Source of the DNA: Nodosilinea sp. FACHB-141
GTDB lineage: Bacteria > Cyanobacteriota > Cyanobacteriia > Phormidesmidales > Phormidesmidaceae
Assembly (NCBI RefSeq): GCF_014696135.1
Contig: NZ_JACJPP010000007.1
Location: 186,001-250,000, forward strand
Direction: 5' to 3'
DNA: 64,000 nt
Under the pieces are notes generated by a model. That model saw only the letters and a program-made list of their open reading frames with translations, did not search any database and was not told where the DNA came from. Each line of letters begins with the position of its first letter. The first letter of the stretch is position 1. Of this stretch, positions 1 to 9,314 are shown in pieces. Made by a program: the position numbers and the translations under genes.

Positions 1-459
1 CACGGCAACATCTTCCAAGTGTGGAAATTTCGCACCATGGTGGTCGATGCGCCTCGGCTCCAGGCAGAGCTAGAGCAGCACAACGAGTCGGCGGATGGGG
101 TGCTGTTTAAGGTCAAGCACGACCCGCGCATTACGCGAGTAGGCCGCTTGCTGCGCCGCACCAGCCTTGATGAACTGCCCCAGTTGTTTAACGTGCTCTG
201 TGGCCAGATGAGCTTGGTGGGGCCGCGCCCGTTGCCAGTGCGCGATGTGGCTAAGTTCGATGGTTGGCACAACATTCGTCACCAAGTGCTGCCGGGGGTG
301 ACGGGGCTATGGCAGATTTCGGGTCGTTCTGACATCGACACTTTTGACGACGTGGCCCGCCTCGACCTGCACTACATCGACAACTGGTCGCTAAATTTGG
401 ATCTAGAAATTCTCACCGCCACCCTGGGAATTGTGCTTTGGGGCAAGGGGGCCTATTGA
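1..459 (+). CDS. Bacterial sugar transferase, C-terminal part (5' end outside window)
   Basis: The reading frame is open from base 1, so this is the last 152 residues of a longer gene. It carries the two hallmarks of the polyprenyl-phosphate sugar-phosphate transferase family (PF02397): the DELPQLFNVLCGQMSLVGPRP-type block near residue 57 and PGVTGLWQISGRS near residue 98. Such enzymes sit in the cytoplasmic membrane and move a sugar-1-phosphate onto undecaprenyl phosphate, the first step of exopolysaccharide or O-antigen synthesis. The next gene, a Wzy/WaaL-like polymerase, overlaps its stop codon, which supports a polysaccharide operon. Which sugar is transferred cannot be told from this fragment. 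Confidence 0.9.
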   Translation, partial: HGNIFQVWKFRTMVVDAPRLQAELEQHNESADGVLFKVKHDPRITRVGRLLRRTSLDELPQLFNVLCGQMSLVGPRPLPVRDVAKFDGWHNIRHQVLPGVTGLWQISGRSDIDTFDDVARLDLHYIDNWSLNLDLEILTATLGIVLWGKGAY

Positions 460-3062
460 CCGCCGATTCTTCCCCACCACTAGGGGCAACCGATGCTGGC
501 AACGCAGAGGACTCAGGGATAAGCCATCGTCGAAACTGGGCTAGCCAAAAGCCGGGACTATGGCTGGTTGGAGGGTTGGTGCTACTGACCTTTAGTTGGC
601 TGCCCCTGAGCTACTACCGCATGGTGGGCTGGGCCTGGATTTTGCTGTGGCAGGCGGGCAGCATAGCGTTGCTGGTAGGGCTGTGGCGGCGGCTGCGCTG
701 CCCAGAGCCTTTGAGAACTGATGCAGAGCGAGAATCTAGCTCAGAACGGGAACGGGCATTCTATGCCTTGGGCTACGGGCTAGATTGGGTGGCGCTGGGC
801 ATGGGCATTGTCCTGGCCCTGTCAGCCTTGGTGTCACCGTTTCCCCGAGTGGCGCTGTGGAATGTGAGCCTGGTAGTGACCTACGTTGCGGTGCTGTACT
901 TCTACCGCAATGTGGTCGATCGCAGCTGGCTGAGTCGTCTGCGTCTGTGGTGGGGTCTAGTCGTGGTGGCAGCGGGGGCCGCAGTGGTAAGCTTGGCCCT
1001 ATGGCGGCCCGACAACGCCATGTGGGCGGCAGATAGCTTTCTAACGGCGCTGCGCAACCATCAGCCCCTCGGGCACCACAATTTTGTGGGGGGCTATTTT
1101 GTGCTGCTGTTGCCCCTAGCGGTGGCGGCAGCGGTGGCCACAACGGGCTGGCTAAGAGGCATCTGGATAGCTTCCGCCGGACTGATCCTGGTGGCGTCAT
1201 ACGTCAGCGGGTCGCGGGGGGCGGCGCTGGGGTTGGTGGTATGGCTGCTGGTCACCTGGCTGAGCCGCTTTAGTTACCTCAAACCCTCCCAACGCTGGCG
1301 CTGGGGCTTGGCCGGGTTGGGGGGAGCCGTGGCCTTAGGGTTGGCCCTGGCCAGCAATCCTCGCATTCGCGTCTGGTTTAGCACGGGCGGCATCACCGAC
1401 GGCCCCACCCTCGATCGCTGGTTTATGCTGCGATTGGGCGGCAACATTCTGCGCGATCGCCCCCTGTTTGGCGTTGGCCCTGGCGTTATGAGTCGGGTGT
1501 CAAACCTCTACCGCCCGATCGAAACTGGGGCGGGCTTAGAGCACATTCAGCAGCTCCACAACACTCCGGTGCAGATCGCGGGAGAGCTGGGGCTAGTTGG
1601 GTTGGGGATATTTCTAGCCGGCATTGTACTGATTCTGCGATTGTGGATCCAACTTTGGCGGCAGCCGCTCGAAGCTACAGACCGGGCGCTATTGGGAGGC
1701 ATTGGCGGCAGCCTGCTGACCTACGGAGTCTCTAGCCTGACCGATTACCAGCTGGAGAATATCCCCATTGCGGGCGCGCTGCTGGGGATCGTCGTGCTGC
1801 TGCTGGCGTTAGGCGCTCGCTATCTACCCAAGGCCACACCCTTGGGAGGGGATGCCAGACGGCGATCGCGTCTAGCGGTTTCTTTATGGCTGGGGCTGCT
1901 GCTGACGATCTGGCTGCCCTTTACCCTTACCGTGGCCTACAGTGCTTTGGCCGATAGAGCATTCTACAACCAGCGGCTCAACTTAGCCGACACGCGCTGG
2001 TACAAAGCATATCGGTTGAGCCCATGGGATCCGACCGCCTCGGCGGTGGCCAGTGAGGCGCTGTGGGGCCTAGACCAAGTGTTGAATAGCTCTGACGCTG
2101 AAGATAATGTGCGATCGCTGCTGCTCGACTACGCCCATCAGGCCCAACAAGCTGCCCCCAACGATGCCTGGTTTAACCACAATCTAGCCGTTTTACACCA
2201 GACTACTGACCCGGCAACCGCTCTGCCCTACGCCGCCCGTGCCGTGCAGCTCATGCCGCGCCACCGACACTACGGCTACTGGCTATTGGGCGATCTGCTG
2301 CTGAAGACGGGGAATGAAGCGGGTGCGATCGCCGCCTTCACCCTAGAAGCCCTGGTCAACCCCGCTGCGCTGACCTATCCCCAGTGGAAAACCGCGCCAT
2401 ATCAGGCAGTTTATGCCTCTGTGGTGCAGGCTACTCTCGCCGAATACGATGCTCTACTTGCCGAAGTTGCTCCTGGCGAGGCTGGCTTTGCCACCCTTTA
2501 CGAAACCCGCGCCCTACTCGCCTGGTGGACCGAGCAACCCCTCGTGGAGGTCGACCCCAACTTGCTGCGGCCTGTGGTTTCGGGGTTGCTGCTGGCCGAC
2601 TCTGATCCTGATGCTGCCCTAGATGCGATCGCACCCCAACTGCGCCTAGAGCAGCTAACTCCTGAGCTACAGCTGCTTGCCGCCTGGCTCGACCCCAATA
2701 CCTATTCCGCCACTCCGGCCCAGCCCCAGAATGCCCCACCAGACCGAGACGCTTTGCTGATCGAAGAAAGCCTTGGCATCCAGCCTCTGCACCTGTGGCT
2801 CACCGCCATCGTCACCAACCCAGAAGAGGGCTATCGAGGGTCGCTCACCTTTGCCTACCGCAACTACCAGGCCAAACAAATTACCCTCATGCTGGCGCCG
2901 CAAAACCTCCGGCGCTATACCCTAGTAGCCAAGCTCAACCTCTTTCCTTCCTGGCCGAGAGAATTTCCACCCCTCGATCGCCGCATCGAAGCCCTGCGCA
3001 CCGAAGCCCTGGGGCTGCCCCACCCCACCCACAACCACTTTCGCCTCTCAAATTTAGATTAG
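456..3062 (+). CDS. O-antigen polymerase/ligase-like membrane protein with C-terminal TPR region
   Basis: About 868 residues. The first ~460 residues contain many hydrophobic segments with the O-antigen ligase/polymerase (Wzy_C, PF04932) signatures: GSRGA near residue 251 and LHNTPVQIAGELG near residue 366. The last ~370 residues are soluble and alanine-rich with TPR-like helical pairs. It probably polymerises or ligates exopolysaccharide units at the periplasmic face. No ATG exists near the start: TTG at 456 overlaps the upstream TGA and has a purine-rich AAGGGGG before it, while TTG at 438 is the alternative. It is followed 140 bases later by a paralogue of nearly the same size and architecture. 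The substrate is unknown. Confidence 0.8.
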   Translation: MTADSSPPLGATDAGNAEDSGISHRRNWASQKPGLWLVGGLVLLTFSWLPLSYYRMVGWAWILLWQAGSIALLVGLWRRLRCPEPLRTDAERESSSERERAFYALGYGLDWVALGMGIVLALSALVSPFPRVALWNVSLVVTYVAVLYFYRNVVDRSWLSRLRLWWGLVVVAAGAAVVSLALWRPDNAMWAADSFLTALRNHQPLGHHNFVGGYFVLLLPLAVAAAVATTGWLRGIWIASAGLILVASYVSGSRGAALGLVVWLLVTWLSRFSYLKPSQRWRWGLAGLGGAVALGLALASNPRIRVWFSTGGITDGPTLDRWFMLRLGGNILRDRPLFGVGPGVMSRVSNLYRPIETGAGLEHIQQLHNTPVQIAGELGLVGLGIFLAGIVLILRLWIQLWRQPLEATDRALLGGIGGSLLTYGVSSLTDYQLENIPIAGALLGIVVLLLALGARYLPKATPLGGDARRRSRLAVSLWLGLLLTIWLPFTLTVAYSALADRAFYNQRLNLADTRWYKAYRLSPWDPTASAVASEALWGLDQVLNSSDAEDNVRSLLLDYAHQAQQAAPNDAWFNHNLAVLHQTTDPATALPYAARAVQLMPRHRHYGYWLLGDLLLKTGNEAGAIAAFTLEALVNPAALTYPQWKTAPYQAVYASVVQATLAEYDALLAEVAPGEAGFATLYETRALLAWWTEQPLVEVDPNLLRPVVSGLLLADSDPDAALDAIAPQLRLEQLTPELQLLAAWLDPNTYSATPAQPQNAPPDRDALLIEESLGIQPLHLWLTAIVTNPEEGYRGSLTFAYRNYQAKQITLMLAPQNLRRYTLVAKLNLFPSWPREFPPLDRRIEALRTEALGLPHPTHNHFRLSNLD

Positions 3063-3204
3063 GTTGATGAACCGTCCGCCATTCCAGCCCCTTCCTCCCC
3101 CGTCCCTTTTTCTCTAAAAAGGCCGAGTGCAAAGCACTGACTTCGTAAACGGGCTTGAAACGCCCTCTGCCCGCCCCCTACCCATCCACCCATCTACCCA
3201 AACC

Positions 3205-5769
3205 ATGAGCGAGGATGCCCTACCCCAACCCAAACCCGCTGCCCAAGACCCCAGCGACGGCACCCTACTGGCCCTGCTGATAGGGACGTTCTTTACCATT
3301 TTCACCCTGCTACCGGGCAGTAGCACCCTGATAGTGTCGTGGCCCTGGGTATTTTTGTGGCAGGTAGGGCTGACTCTACCGATGCTCTGGCTGCTGTGGC
3401 AACTGTGGCACCGGCCCCTTAGTCGGTTGGGGAACGGGTTTGACTGGGTGGCCCTGCTGGCCATAGCCGGGCTGGTAGTCTCGACGCTAGGGGCAGAATT
3501 TCCGGCCCAGGCGCGATGGTATGGGTGGGCGGCCGTGGGGGCGATCGCCGCGTTCTACGCCCTTGGCAGCTGGCTCCGCTATCCCCAACGTTTTCACACC
3601 CTGCTGCGCTTTCAGGGCTACCTAGCTCTGGCGTTCATTCTGCTCAGTCTGTTGCTGTGGACCACACAGATCTATCAGCCTGAGCTAGCTCGGTTGTCAA
3701 CGCTTCAAGGCTACGGCGTTAACCAGACGTTTAACTTTGAGCTCACTAGCCTGCGCAACTGGCAGCCCATTGGCCATCAAAACTACGTAGCGGGCTATCT
3801 GGTGCTGGTGCTGCCTTTACTAGCAGGGTTGGCTTGGAGCGATCGCGGCTGGCGGCGATGGCTATGGCTGGTGGGTATGGTTCTCGGCTTGCTCAACCTC
3901 TACACCACCAGCTCGCGCGGCGGCTGGCTGGCGCTCATGGTGACCGGATTGATTGCGGTGGGTATTTCCCTACTCTACAACCGTCTGCCTCGGCCCCTGG
4001 CGTTGGCTATCGGCGGCACCGCCTTGGGGTTAGGAGTCTTAGGCGTCATCGCCAATCCCCGGCTGCGGCAGGTGCTGAGCAGCCTGGCCCAGGGTAACTT
4101 TGTTGGAGGGGAACTGTCTTATCGAGTGGTGACTAACGCTACGGGGTGGCGCATGGGCCTGAGCCGTCCCTTTACTGGGGTGGGACCGGGCAGTGTGCCG
4201 CTGGTCTACCAAAAGTATCGTCCCCACTGGGCTGGGCGCGATGCTGAGCTACAGTTTCAGCTGCACAGTACCCCGGCGCAGTTGTGGGGCGAACTGGGCC
4301 TTTGGGGAATTGCCGTAGCACTGACGCTAGTGCTAGTGCTGGTGCTTCTAACGGTGCGGTGGATGCGGCGTGGCGCTCAGGATACCCCCGCTGGGCTGCC
4401 CCCGGTGTTGGTGTGGAGTCCGCTGGCGGGGCTGTTTGCTTTTGGGCTGATGAGCTTGACCGACTATCAGCTGGATATTCCGGCGATCGCAGGCACTCTG
4501 GCCCTCTACCTGGCCGTGCTCGCTCGCACCTTTAACCCCGTTTCCACAACCGAGGACAGCGGTGCAACCCCGCGACGCCATCGGCTTATTGCCGGGGTTG
4601 GCCTCGGCCTGACGCTGGCCATGACCCTCTGGCTCGTGCCTGCCTACCGTGCCTGGGGCGCTGCCAGCAGTGGCTTCTCGGCCCTCACTGCCGAACCTGT
4701 CGATATCGATCGCTTTGCCAACCAGCTAGAGCAGGCCCACAAGCTGGCTCCTTGGGAGCCCTACTATCCCTATCAGCTGGGCTACCACCTAGGCGAGTTT
4801 GCCCTGCAATCGGCCGCTAACCCGCCCCTGCGTCAGGTGCTGCTTGACGATGCGATCGCCTGGTTTAAGACCGGCAACCAGGCGGTGCCCTACCAGGAGT
4901 TTGGCCAATCGAACCTGGGCTGGCTTCAGGTTGAAAAGGGTCAGTTCGCTGAGGCTGAGTCCTCGTTTAGGGAGGCGATCGCCCTAGTGCCGGCTAAAAT
5001 GGGCGTGTTCTTTGGCCTGGGGTTCGCTTGCCTGCAAACTGGCAACCGCGACTGCGCCACAGAGGCCTTCGCCTTGGAGGCCATCCGCCATCCTGCCCTG
5101 ATCACCAGCCCTCTGTGGCGAGTGGAGGGCTTTGCTGATGTCTACCCTGCCATGCTCGGTCAGGTTGAACAACGCTATGACGAACTGATTCAGCAGGCCA
5201 AAGAACCCACCTTGAGCAGCTTTTTGCACCAGGCTCGGGGCAGTCTGCACTGGTGGCGCGGCGACTTGGCCGGGGCGACCGAAGACTGGCAAACCAACGG
5301 CGGCGACCTCCAGCAGGGCTTTCTAAGTCTGGCGGATGGCCAGGCTGTGGATGTCAACCCCTGGCCCGAAACCCCAGCTAAGTACGCGATTCTCGCCTGG
5401 CAAACCCCCGATCAGCGCCAAGCGCTGCTAGAGAGAGCCTGGGTTACCCAGCCTAAAGATATTGATGACCTGGCTCAGGCCTTGCCAGAGCCCCAAATTA
5501 TTAGCCAGCTCGTGGCCAGCATGGAGACAGCTACAGACTTCACCGACTGGCTTCAGCGCACTGCACCTAGCTGGCAGCCCCGAAGCCAGCGCCTGGGCTT
5601 TGGCGTGCTCAGCCGTCACATTGATGGGCCTAATCCCTCGGACTTTTTGCCTCGGGTCGAGAACATCCCTGTGGTGCAGTTCTTCGAGCCGCTGTTTACC
5701 TCACCAGTGTTCTTGCCAGCGTTGGATAGGGCTTTGGAACCGTATCAGGTGAGGTTGCAAGGGCAATAG
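3205..5769 (+). CDS. O-antigen polymerase/ligase-like membrane protein with C-terminal TPR region (tandem paralogue)
   Basis: 854 residues from ATG 3205 (MSEDALPQ); an upstream GTG at 3127 is possible but gives a low-complexity leader. The architecture matches the preceding gene: about ten membrane segments, a TSSRGG motif near residue 235, LHSTPAQLWGELG near residue 352, the shared SLTDYQL(D/E) block, then TPR-type repeats in the C-terminal third. The two are diverged paralogues, which suggests a pair working on different acceptors (for example polymerase and ligase), but that is inference. The family also includes the cyanobacterial IctB group; those proteins are much shorter and lack the TPR tail. 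Confidence 0.8.
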   Translation: MSEDALPQPKPAAQDPSDGTLLALLIGTFFTIFTLLPGSSTLIVSWPWVFLWQVGLTLPMLWLLWQLWHRPLSRLGNGFDWVALLAIAGLVVSTLGAEFPAQARWYGWAAVGAIAAFYALGSWLRYPQRFHTLLRFQGYLALAFILLSLLLWTTQIYQPELARLSTLQGYGVNQTFNFELTSLRNWQPIGHQNYVAGYLVLVLPLLAGLAWSDRGWRRWLWLVGMVLGLLNLYTTSSRGGWLALMVTGLIAVGISLLYNRLPRPLALAIGGTALGLGVLGVIANPRLRQVLSSLAQGNFVGGELSYRVVTNATGWRMGLSRPFTGVGPGSVPLVYQKYRPHWAGRDAELQFQLHSTPAQLWGELGLWGIAVALTLVLVLVLLTVRWMRRGAQDTPAGLPPVLVWSPLAGLFAFGLMSLTDYQLDIPAIAGTLALYLAVLARTFNPVSTTEDSGATPRRHRLIAGVGLGLTLAMTLWLVPAYRAWGAASSGFSALTAEPVDIDRFANQLEQAHKLAPWEPYYPYQLGYHLGEFALQSAANPPLRQVLLDDAIAWFKTGNQAVPYQEFGQSNLGWLQVEKGQFAEAESSFREAIALVPAKMGVFFGLGFACLQTGNRDCATEAFALEAIRHPALITSPLWRVEGFADVYPAMLGQVEQRYDELIQQAKEPTLSSFLHQARGSLHWWRGDLAGATEDWQTNGGDLQQGFLSLADGQAVDVNPWPETPAKYAILAWQTPDQRQALLERAWVTQPKDIDDLAQALPEPQIISQLVASMETATDFTDWLQRTAPSWQPRSQRLGFGVLSRHIDGPNPSDFLPRVENIPVVQFFEPLFTSPVFLPALDRALEPYQVRLQGQ

Positions 5770-5802
5770 CAGTTTTTGTTGGCTTGGCGCTAAATCTTGA
5801 AC

Positions 5803-5825
5803 GGGCAAACGCCGTTTGTCCCTAC
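5803..5825. repeat. Short dispersed palindrome (GGGCAAACG family)
   Basis: GGGCAAACG-C-CGTTTGTCCC followed by TAC forms a near-perfect stem. Related copies lie at 42518-42537 and 45372-45395. It is a REP-like intergenic element with no coding content. Confidence 0.6.
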
Positions 5826-5904
5826 GTTGGGTTCTGGCTTTACCCCGAATCTTAAGCCCGCAACGCCCATTCAATCTATCCGTAGAGGCGTTGGCGCAGC
5901 CAAT

Positions 5905-5940
5905 CCAAAGGCTTCAGGGCGAATGTCCTGAAGCCTTTGG
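5905..5940. terminator. Perfect 14-bp inverted repeat between exopolysaccharide gene and nrtD relic
   Basis: CCAAAGGCTTCAGG (5905-5918) and CCTGAAGCCTTTGG (5927-5940) pair perfectly around an 8-base loop. It lies just beyond the stop of the decayed nrtD tail and downstream of the polysaccharide gene, so it can serve as a terminator for either strand. There is no clear T-run. Just upstream (5887-5900), GCGTTGGCGCAGCC resembles the reverse complement of GGCTTCGCCAACGC found inside the nrtD relic. Confidence 0.5.
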
Positions 5941-5962
5941 TGGTAGCAAACGGGATTTGGCC

Positions 5963-6120
5963 CTAGGCATCGGCGTGGGCGTGGCGGTTGTAGAGGAAGT
6001 CGAGGGCTTCGTTGCGCAGCTCGTAGAATTTGGGGTCTTCCATCATGCGGGCGCGATACTTCTTCGGAGTGGCTTCGCCAACGCGCGGGCGGGCAAAGGC
6101 ACCTGCATGATTTCACCGAT
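5963..6120 (-). pseudogene. Decayed 3' end of a second nrtD-like ATP-binding protein gene
   Basis: This stretch repeats, with substitutions, the last ~145 bases of the intact nrtD starting at 6146, including the C-terminal Arg-His-Ala-His-Ala-Asp-Ala followed by its own stop (TAG here, TAA in the intact gene). In the middle it carries an extra piece containing GGCTTCGCCAACGC, a short cyanobacterial interspersed repeat. After about 158 bases the similarity stops and the intact gene begins. No start and no catalytic motifs remain. It records an old tandem duplication followed by deletion. Confidence 0.75.
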
Positions 6121-6145
6121 TACCTCAGTCCTTTGGGCCTCTGAG

Positions 6146-6982
6146 TTATGCGTCGGCGTGGGCGTGACGCTTGTAGAGGAAGTCGAGGGCTTCATTGCGC
6201 AGCTCGTAGAATTTGGGGTCTTCCATCATGCGGGCGCGATCGCGGGGGCGGGCAAAGGGCACCAGCATGATTTCACCAATTTTGGCGGCGGGGCCGTTGG
6301 TCATCATCACAACGCGATCGCTCAAGAACAGGGCTTCGTCGATGTCGTGGGTGATCATCAGCACGGTGATCTGGTGGTCTCGCCAGATGGTCAGCAGCTC
6401 CTCTTGCAGTTCTTCCCGAGTAATTGGATCCAGCGCACCGAAAGGTTCGTCTAGAATCAACACCTTGGGGCGCAGGGCGAGAGCGCGGGCAATGCAGACC
6501 CGCTGCTTCATGCCGCCGGAGAGGGCGCTGGGCTTTTTATTGGCTACATCGGCCAGACCCACCATCTCTAGGTGCTCCATGACGATGTGCTTTTTCGCGG
6601 CTTCGGGCTTCTTGGGGAAGACCGAATTCACGCCCAGGTAAATGTTTTCGTAGGCGGTGAGCCAGGGCAGCAGGGAGTAGTTTTGAAACACCACCATGCG
6701 ATCGGGGCCGGGAGCTTGAATCGGCAGGGTTTGCAGGCGCACTTCGCCGTTGGTGGGCTGGTGAAACCCGGCCACCATATCGAGCAGGGTCGATTTGCCG
6801 CAGCCCGAGTGGCCAATGACGCAGACAAACTCGCCTTCGTTGATGGCGAGGTCGATGCCGTCGAGCACGACGAAGTCGCCGGTGGGGGTGGGATAGACCT
6901 TGGAGAGGTTATCAAAGATCAGGAACGGTTCCTGAGTCTGGAGGTGGGTGGTGGATTGGGTAGGAGTATTTAGCACTTGCAT
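6146..6982 (-). CDS. nrtD: Nitrate ABC transporter ATP-binding protein NrtD
   Basis: 278 residues with a complete ABC ATPase: Walker A GHSGCGKST at 57-65, signature LSGGMKQ at 154-160, Walker B LILDEP at 175-180 and the switch His in TVLMITHDIDEA. It belongs to the nitrate/taurine/bicarbonate class and is closely related to the first half of the neighbouring NrtC. In the cytoplasm it pairs with NrtC to drive uptake through NrtB. It is the last gene of nrtABCD, 89 bases after nrtC. A CmpD (bicarbonate) identity is possible on family grounds alone; the NtcA promoter upstream of the cluster favours nitrate. Confidence 0.9.
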   Translation of the reverse strand: MQVLNTPTQSTTHLQTQEPFLIFDNLSKVYPTPTGDFVVLDGIDLAINEGEFVCVIGHSGCGKSTLLDMVAGFHQPTNGEVRLQTLPIQAPGPDRMVVFQNYSLLPWLTAYENIYLGVNSVFPKKPEAAKKHIVMEHLEMVGLADVANKKPSALSGGMKQRVCIARALALRPKVLILDEPFGALDPITREELQEELLTIWRDHQITVLMITHDIDEALFLSDRVVMMTNGPAAKIGEIMLVPFARPRDRARMMEDPKFYELRNEALDFLYKRHAHADA

Positions 6983-7071
6983 GGTCGGGGGGTGTGAATG
7001 GGTGGGTGGTGGAGGCTGAGCACTGCTCAGCCCCTACGGCGAGTTCGTTACACAGTCAGGGGGGGAGAGGA

Positions 7072-9072
7072 TTAGCGGATAGTCACGGCATCCATTGGCA
7101 CTTCTTCGATGCGTAGGTCGCGCTTGATGGCGAACTGATCTAGGTATTTCAGCGGTTCGTCGGGGTCAAAGACCGGGCCATCGAACAGGTGAATGGGATG
7201 GCGATCGCGCCCCGTATCCACCAGCCCCAGCTCGCGGGCCGCCTGGCCAAAGATGTCGGCCCGCTTCACCCGCTCGGCCACGGCTAGCCAGTTACGGGGA
7301 AAGGGAGTAATGCCCCAGCGGGCCATTTGAGTCATCATCCACACCGCCTCAGAGACGTCGGGGTAGTTGGCCTTGCCGGTAAAGAACTGAATGTAGTTGA
7401 GCACCTGCTCGGGCTCGCTGCCGTCGCCGCGATCGTAGGGGTCTAGGAAGCCCTGGCGAATGTGGGCCTCGTCGGCCCCGATGTATTCAGGCTTGCAGAG
7501 CAGATCGGCAATTTCTTCGCGGTTGCGGCGATCGTCGCAGTATTCGCAGGCTTCGAGCAGCGCTTTGACTAAGGCCACGTGGGTTTTGGGATACTGTTCG
7601 GCCCAGGCCTCGGTGACGCCGAGCACTTTCTCGAGGTGGCCGGGCCAGATGTCGTTATCGATCGCCATCACCACGCCCAGCCCTTCGCTAACGGCGCGGG
7701 CATTCCAGGGTTCGCCGACGCAGTAGCCGTCGATGGAGCCCGACTTGAGGGTCGAGACCATCTGCGCCGGCGGAATCACCGTGACGCTGACATCGCGATC
7801 GGGGTCAATGCCGCCAGCGGCTAGCCAGTAGCGCAGCAGCAGGTTGTGCATCGATGTGGGGTGTACCGCCGCCAGGGTATGGACGCGATCGGGGCGGCGA
7901 TCAATCGCCGCTTTAAAGTCGCTCAGGCTGCGCACCCCCTCATCAAACAAGCGCTTACTAAAGGTAATGGCGTTGCCATTGCGGCTCAGGGTGAGGGCGC
8001 TGACCATGGGCCGGGGACGCTGGTTGCCGTAGCCCAGGGTCATGCCTAGGGGCATGCCGGCCACCATCATGGCGGCATCGAGGCGGCCGGTGGCCACGCC
8101 GTCGGCGATTGCATTCCAGCTCGGCTCGCGGTTCAGGGTCACATTGCTCAGGCCGTGGGCCTCAAACAGGCCCTTTTCTTTAGCCACCACCAGGGGTGCG
8201 CAGTCGACCAGGGGAATAAAGCCCAGCTCTAGATTCACCTTTTCCAGACCGTTGGCGGCCACGGCCACCACGGGCTTGGCCTTGTGCAGCTTGGCCCGCT
8301 TCTGCTGGTTGAGGAAGTAGACAATCTCGTTGCGCAGGCTGTAGTAGTTGGGGTGCTTGACCACCTCCATGCGCTCGCGGGGCCGAGGGAAAGGCACATC
8401 GACAATCTGGCCGACGTGGGCCTCGGGGCCGTTGGTCATCAGCACAATGCGATCGCTCAGCAGCAGCGCCTCATCGACATCGTGGGTAACCATGACGCAG
8501 GTGACTTCGTTCTCCTGACAAATCTGCATCAGCTGCTCTTGCAGCCCACCCCGTGTCAGGGCATCCAGAGCGCCAAAAGGTTCATCCAGCAGCAGCAGCT
8601 TGGGGCGAATGGCCAGGGCGCGGGCGATCGCTACCCGCTGCTTCATGCCGCCCGAGATCTGACCGGGGCGCTTGTGGGCCGCCTTTTGCAGACCCACCAT
8701 CTCGATGTGGTGGTCGATCATGCGATCGCGCACCGGCTGAGGGTGCTTCTTCATCACCCGGTCTACCGCCAGGGCAATGTTTTCGCGCACCGTCAGCCAA
8801 GGCAGCAGCGAGTAGTTTTGAAACACCACCATGCGATCGGGGCCGGGTTCTGTGACCTGCCGCCCTTCGAGCACAACGCCGCCCGCGCTGGGCTGATCGA
8901 GGCCCGAGAGAATGTTGAGCAGGGTCGATTTGCCGCAGCCCGAGTGGCCGACTAGCGAGACAAATTCCCCCTTGTGAATTTGCAGATCGATGTTTTTGAG
9001 GGCAATGTACTCGCCGCCGTGGGGCAGCTTAAAGACGCGATCGATGTGGTCAACTTCAACAAAGACAGCCAT
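7072..9072 (-). CDS. nrtC: Nitrate ABC transporter ATPase fused to a substrate-binding-like domain, NrtC
   Basis: 666 residues from ATG 9072 (MAVFVEVDH); an upstream GTG-type extension to 9195 is unlikely because it runs through a repeat hairpin. Residues 1-260 are an ABC ATPase (GHSGCGKST, ISGGMKQR, LLLDEP). From about residue 275 to the end it resembles NrtA, with the SGSIDGYCVGEPW block. This fusion is diagnostic of NrtC and CmpC. In known NrtC proteins the C-terminal domain is cytoplasmic and mediates inhibition of transport by ammonium; the same role is inferred here. Gene order nrtA-nrtB-nrtC-nrtD is preserved. Confidence 0.92.
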   Translation of the reverse strand: MAVFVEVDHIDRVFKLPHGGEYIALKNIDLQIHKGEFVSLVGHSGCGKSTLLNILSGLDQPSAGGVVLEGRQVTEPGPDRMVVFQNYSLLPWLTVRENIALAVDRVMKKHPQPVRDRMIDHHIEMVGLQKAAHKRPGQISGGMKQRVAIARALAIRPKLLLLDEPFGALDALTRGGLQEQLMQICQENEVTCVMVTHDVDEALLLSDRIVLMTNGPEAHVGQIVDVPFPRPRERMEVVKHPNYYSLRNEIVYFLNQQKRAKLHKAKPVVAVAANGLEKVNLELGFIPLVDCAPLVVAKEKGLFEAHGLSNVTLNREPSWNAIADGVATGRLDAAMMVAGMPLGMTLGYGNQRPRPMVSALTLSRNGNAITFSKRLFDEGVRSLSDFKAAIDRRPDRVHTLAAVHPTSMHNLLLRYWLAAGGIDPDRDVSVTVIPPAQMVSTLKSGSIDGYCVGEPWNARAVSEGLGVVMAIDNDIWPGHLEKVLGVTEAWAEQYPKTHVALVKALLEACEYCDDRRNREEIADLLCKPEYIGADEAHIRQGFLDPYDRGDGSEPEQVLNYIQFFTGKANYPDVSEAVWMMTQMARWGITPFPRNWLAVAERVKRADIFGQAARELGLVDTGRDRHPIHLFDGPVFDPDEPLKYLDQFAIKRDLRIEEVPMDAVTIR

Positions 9073-9147
9073 GGTGCGCAGGGAATGAAGGTGCAGCAGA
9101 ATGCGAGAATTTTGGCTTGGCGATTTTGAATTTTGGAGGGTTCTAGC

Positions 9148-9170
9148 TCCCCTCTTCCAGGAGGAGAGGG
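9148..9170. repeat. CCCCTCT/GAGAGGG hairpin between nrtB and nrtC
   Basis: CCCCTCTTCC and GGAGGAGAGGG can pair. It is one of three related hairpins in the nrt intercistronic gaps (others at 9276-9310 and 10245-10267). Confidence 0.5.
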
Positions 9171-9275
9171 CCGTAGGGTGGGCACCGCCCACCACAAACC
9201 CTTGGCAGAATCACAGGTTTGATGCGGCGTTTAATGAGCAGTGAACTATTGCCGCGATAGGAGGAGTTCTGTGTT

Positions 9276-9310
9276 CCCTCTCCCACGGGGAGCGGGGTTG
9301 GGGGAGAGGG
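9276..9310. repeat. CCCTCTCCC/GGGAGAGGG hairpin directly behind nrtB
   Basis: CCCTCTCCC (9276-9284) pairs with GGGAGAGGG (9302-9310), five bases from the nrtB stop. The right arm is followed by GCCTC. It belongs to the same family as 9148-9170 and 10245-10267, a widespread cyanobacterial intergenic repeat type. Confidence 0.55.
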
Positions 9311-9314
9311 GCCT

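Noticed and set aside
5816-6454. 212-codon plus-strand frame with an apparent repeated protein segment
   Set aside because: The repeat is the nrtD 3' end and its relic read on the wrong strand.
8284-8955. 223-codon open frame opposite nrtC
   Set aside because: Antisense shadow of the NrtC ATPase domain, no ribosome-binding site or family match.
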